Shown here piece after piece: positions 33,671 to 33,849 of a DNA stretch of 33,849 bases. The stretch covers positions 1-33,849 of the forward strand of contig CAMJHF010000022.1 in NCBI GenBank assembly GCA_946405435.1, written 5' to 3'. Position 1 is the stretch's first letter. Each line of letters opens with the position of its first letter. This DNA comes from an uncultured Bacteroidales bacterium (GTDB lineage Bacteria; Bacteroidota; Bacteroidia; Bacteroidales; UBA932). The notes beneath the pieces were generated by a model. The model had not been told where the DNA came from, did no database searches, and was given only the letters and a program-made list of their open reading frames with translations. The position numbers and the translations under genes were made by a program.

Positions 33671-33849
33671 TCCTGCCGACAGGATTTCGTGGAAAATCTG
33701 TCAGAAAGTGGACTTTTCCGGCTTTCTGACAGAACAACGGTCGGATTCTGTCAGGCTGCAGGAGAAAACATCCTGCCGGACAGGATTTGGTGGGAAATCT
33801 GTCAGAAAGTGGACTTTTCCGGCTTTCTGACAGAACAACGGTCGGATTC
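33671..33849. repeat. 100-bp-period direct repeat with embedded 12-bp-arm hairpins
   Basis: Unit A (33671-33748) and unit B (33771-33849, reaching the window edge) are nearly identical, with one indel and two substitutions. Each unit contains a TCCTG/CAGGA mini-hairpin and a perfect dyad TCTGTCAGAAAG / CTTTCTGACAGA around a 13-base loop. Just upstream, 33642-33670 carries the word CATTCCGAG...GAAGAATCTC, resembling a dispersed intergenic repeat seen in many bacteria. No gene is present in 33540-33849 apart from the promoter. Confidence 0.8.

Noticed and set aside
33671..33849. CRISPR array
   Set aside because: Only two long, nearly identical units with conserved spacing sequence and no short repeat/unique spacer pattern; no cas genes.

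Overview
The window reads as a chromosomal core segment of a Bacteroidales bacterium (phylum Bacteroidota). The evidence is the Bacteroides-type fumarate reductase FrdA, the DUF5106-type thioredoxin lipoprotein, the gene order coaX / outer-membrane protein / TPR protein / lptC / PpiD-like chaperone, a divergent acidic-linker TonB, and repeated promoters of the Bacteroidota form (TTTG, about 20 bases, TAnnTTTG). Coding DNA looks GC-rich while several intergenic spacers are very AT-rich; I did not count base composition. No rRNA, tRNA, IS transposase, phage gene or CRISPR array was seen, and the genus cannot be fixed from the sequence alone.

Layout. Bases 1-19978 hold only minus-strand genes, in two blocks. 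The first block, transcribed right to left, is a secreted EEP-family nuclease/phosphatase, ychF, galK, a 974-aa secreted metalloprotease-like/propeller/barrel protein, a DUF5106 thioredoxin lipoprotein, thyA, folA and an NSS sodium symporter. The second block is mfd, coaX, a FadL-like outer-membrane protein, a TPR protein, lptC and a PpiD/SurA-like periplasmic chaperone. At 19979-20227 transcription diverges from an AT-rich spacer. To its right lie, mainly on the plus strand, ruvB, frdA-frdB, (minus hflX, tonB), ybeY-mnmG, an alginate-export-like porin, (minus ruvA), an exported dipeptide epimerase, a SufS-type cysteine desulfurase, and a small minus-strand outer-membrane protein.

Functional themes are DNA repair and recombination (mfd, ruvA, ruvB), folate-dependent dTMP synthesis (thyA, folA), envelope biogenesis and transport (lptC, PpiD-like, TonB, four beta-barrel proteins), anaerobic respiration (frdAB, with no adjacent membrane subunit gene), ribosome/tRNA maintenance (ybeY, mnmG, hflX, ychF) and murein-peptide or cysteine metabolism (epimerase, sufS).

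The most interesting material is non-coding. (1) The mfd-ruvB spacer has four 12-bp-phased iterons, a near-DnaA box and an 18-bp perfect palindrome exactly where gene orientation switches. (2) Two perfect 16-bp parS-like palindromes lie in and just after mnmG, about 8 kb away. Together these suggest an origin-proximal region. (3) The porin gene is enclosed by 59-bp inverted repeats belonging to a structured, MITE/REP-like element, one copy of which forms a terminator-like hairpin directly in front of the porin start codon. (4) Structured repeats sit at both ends of the window.
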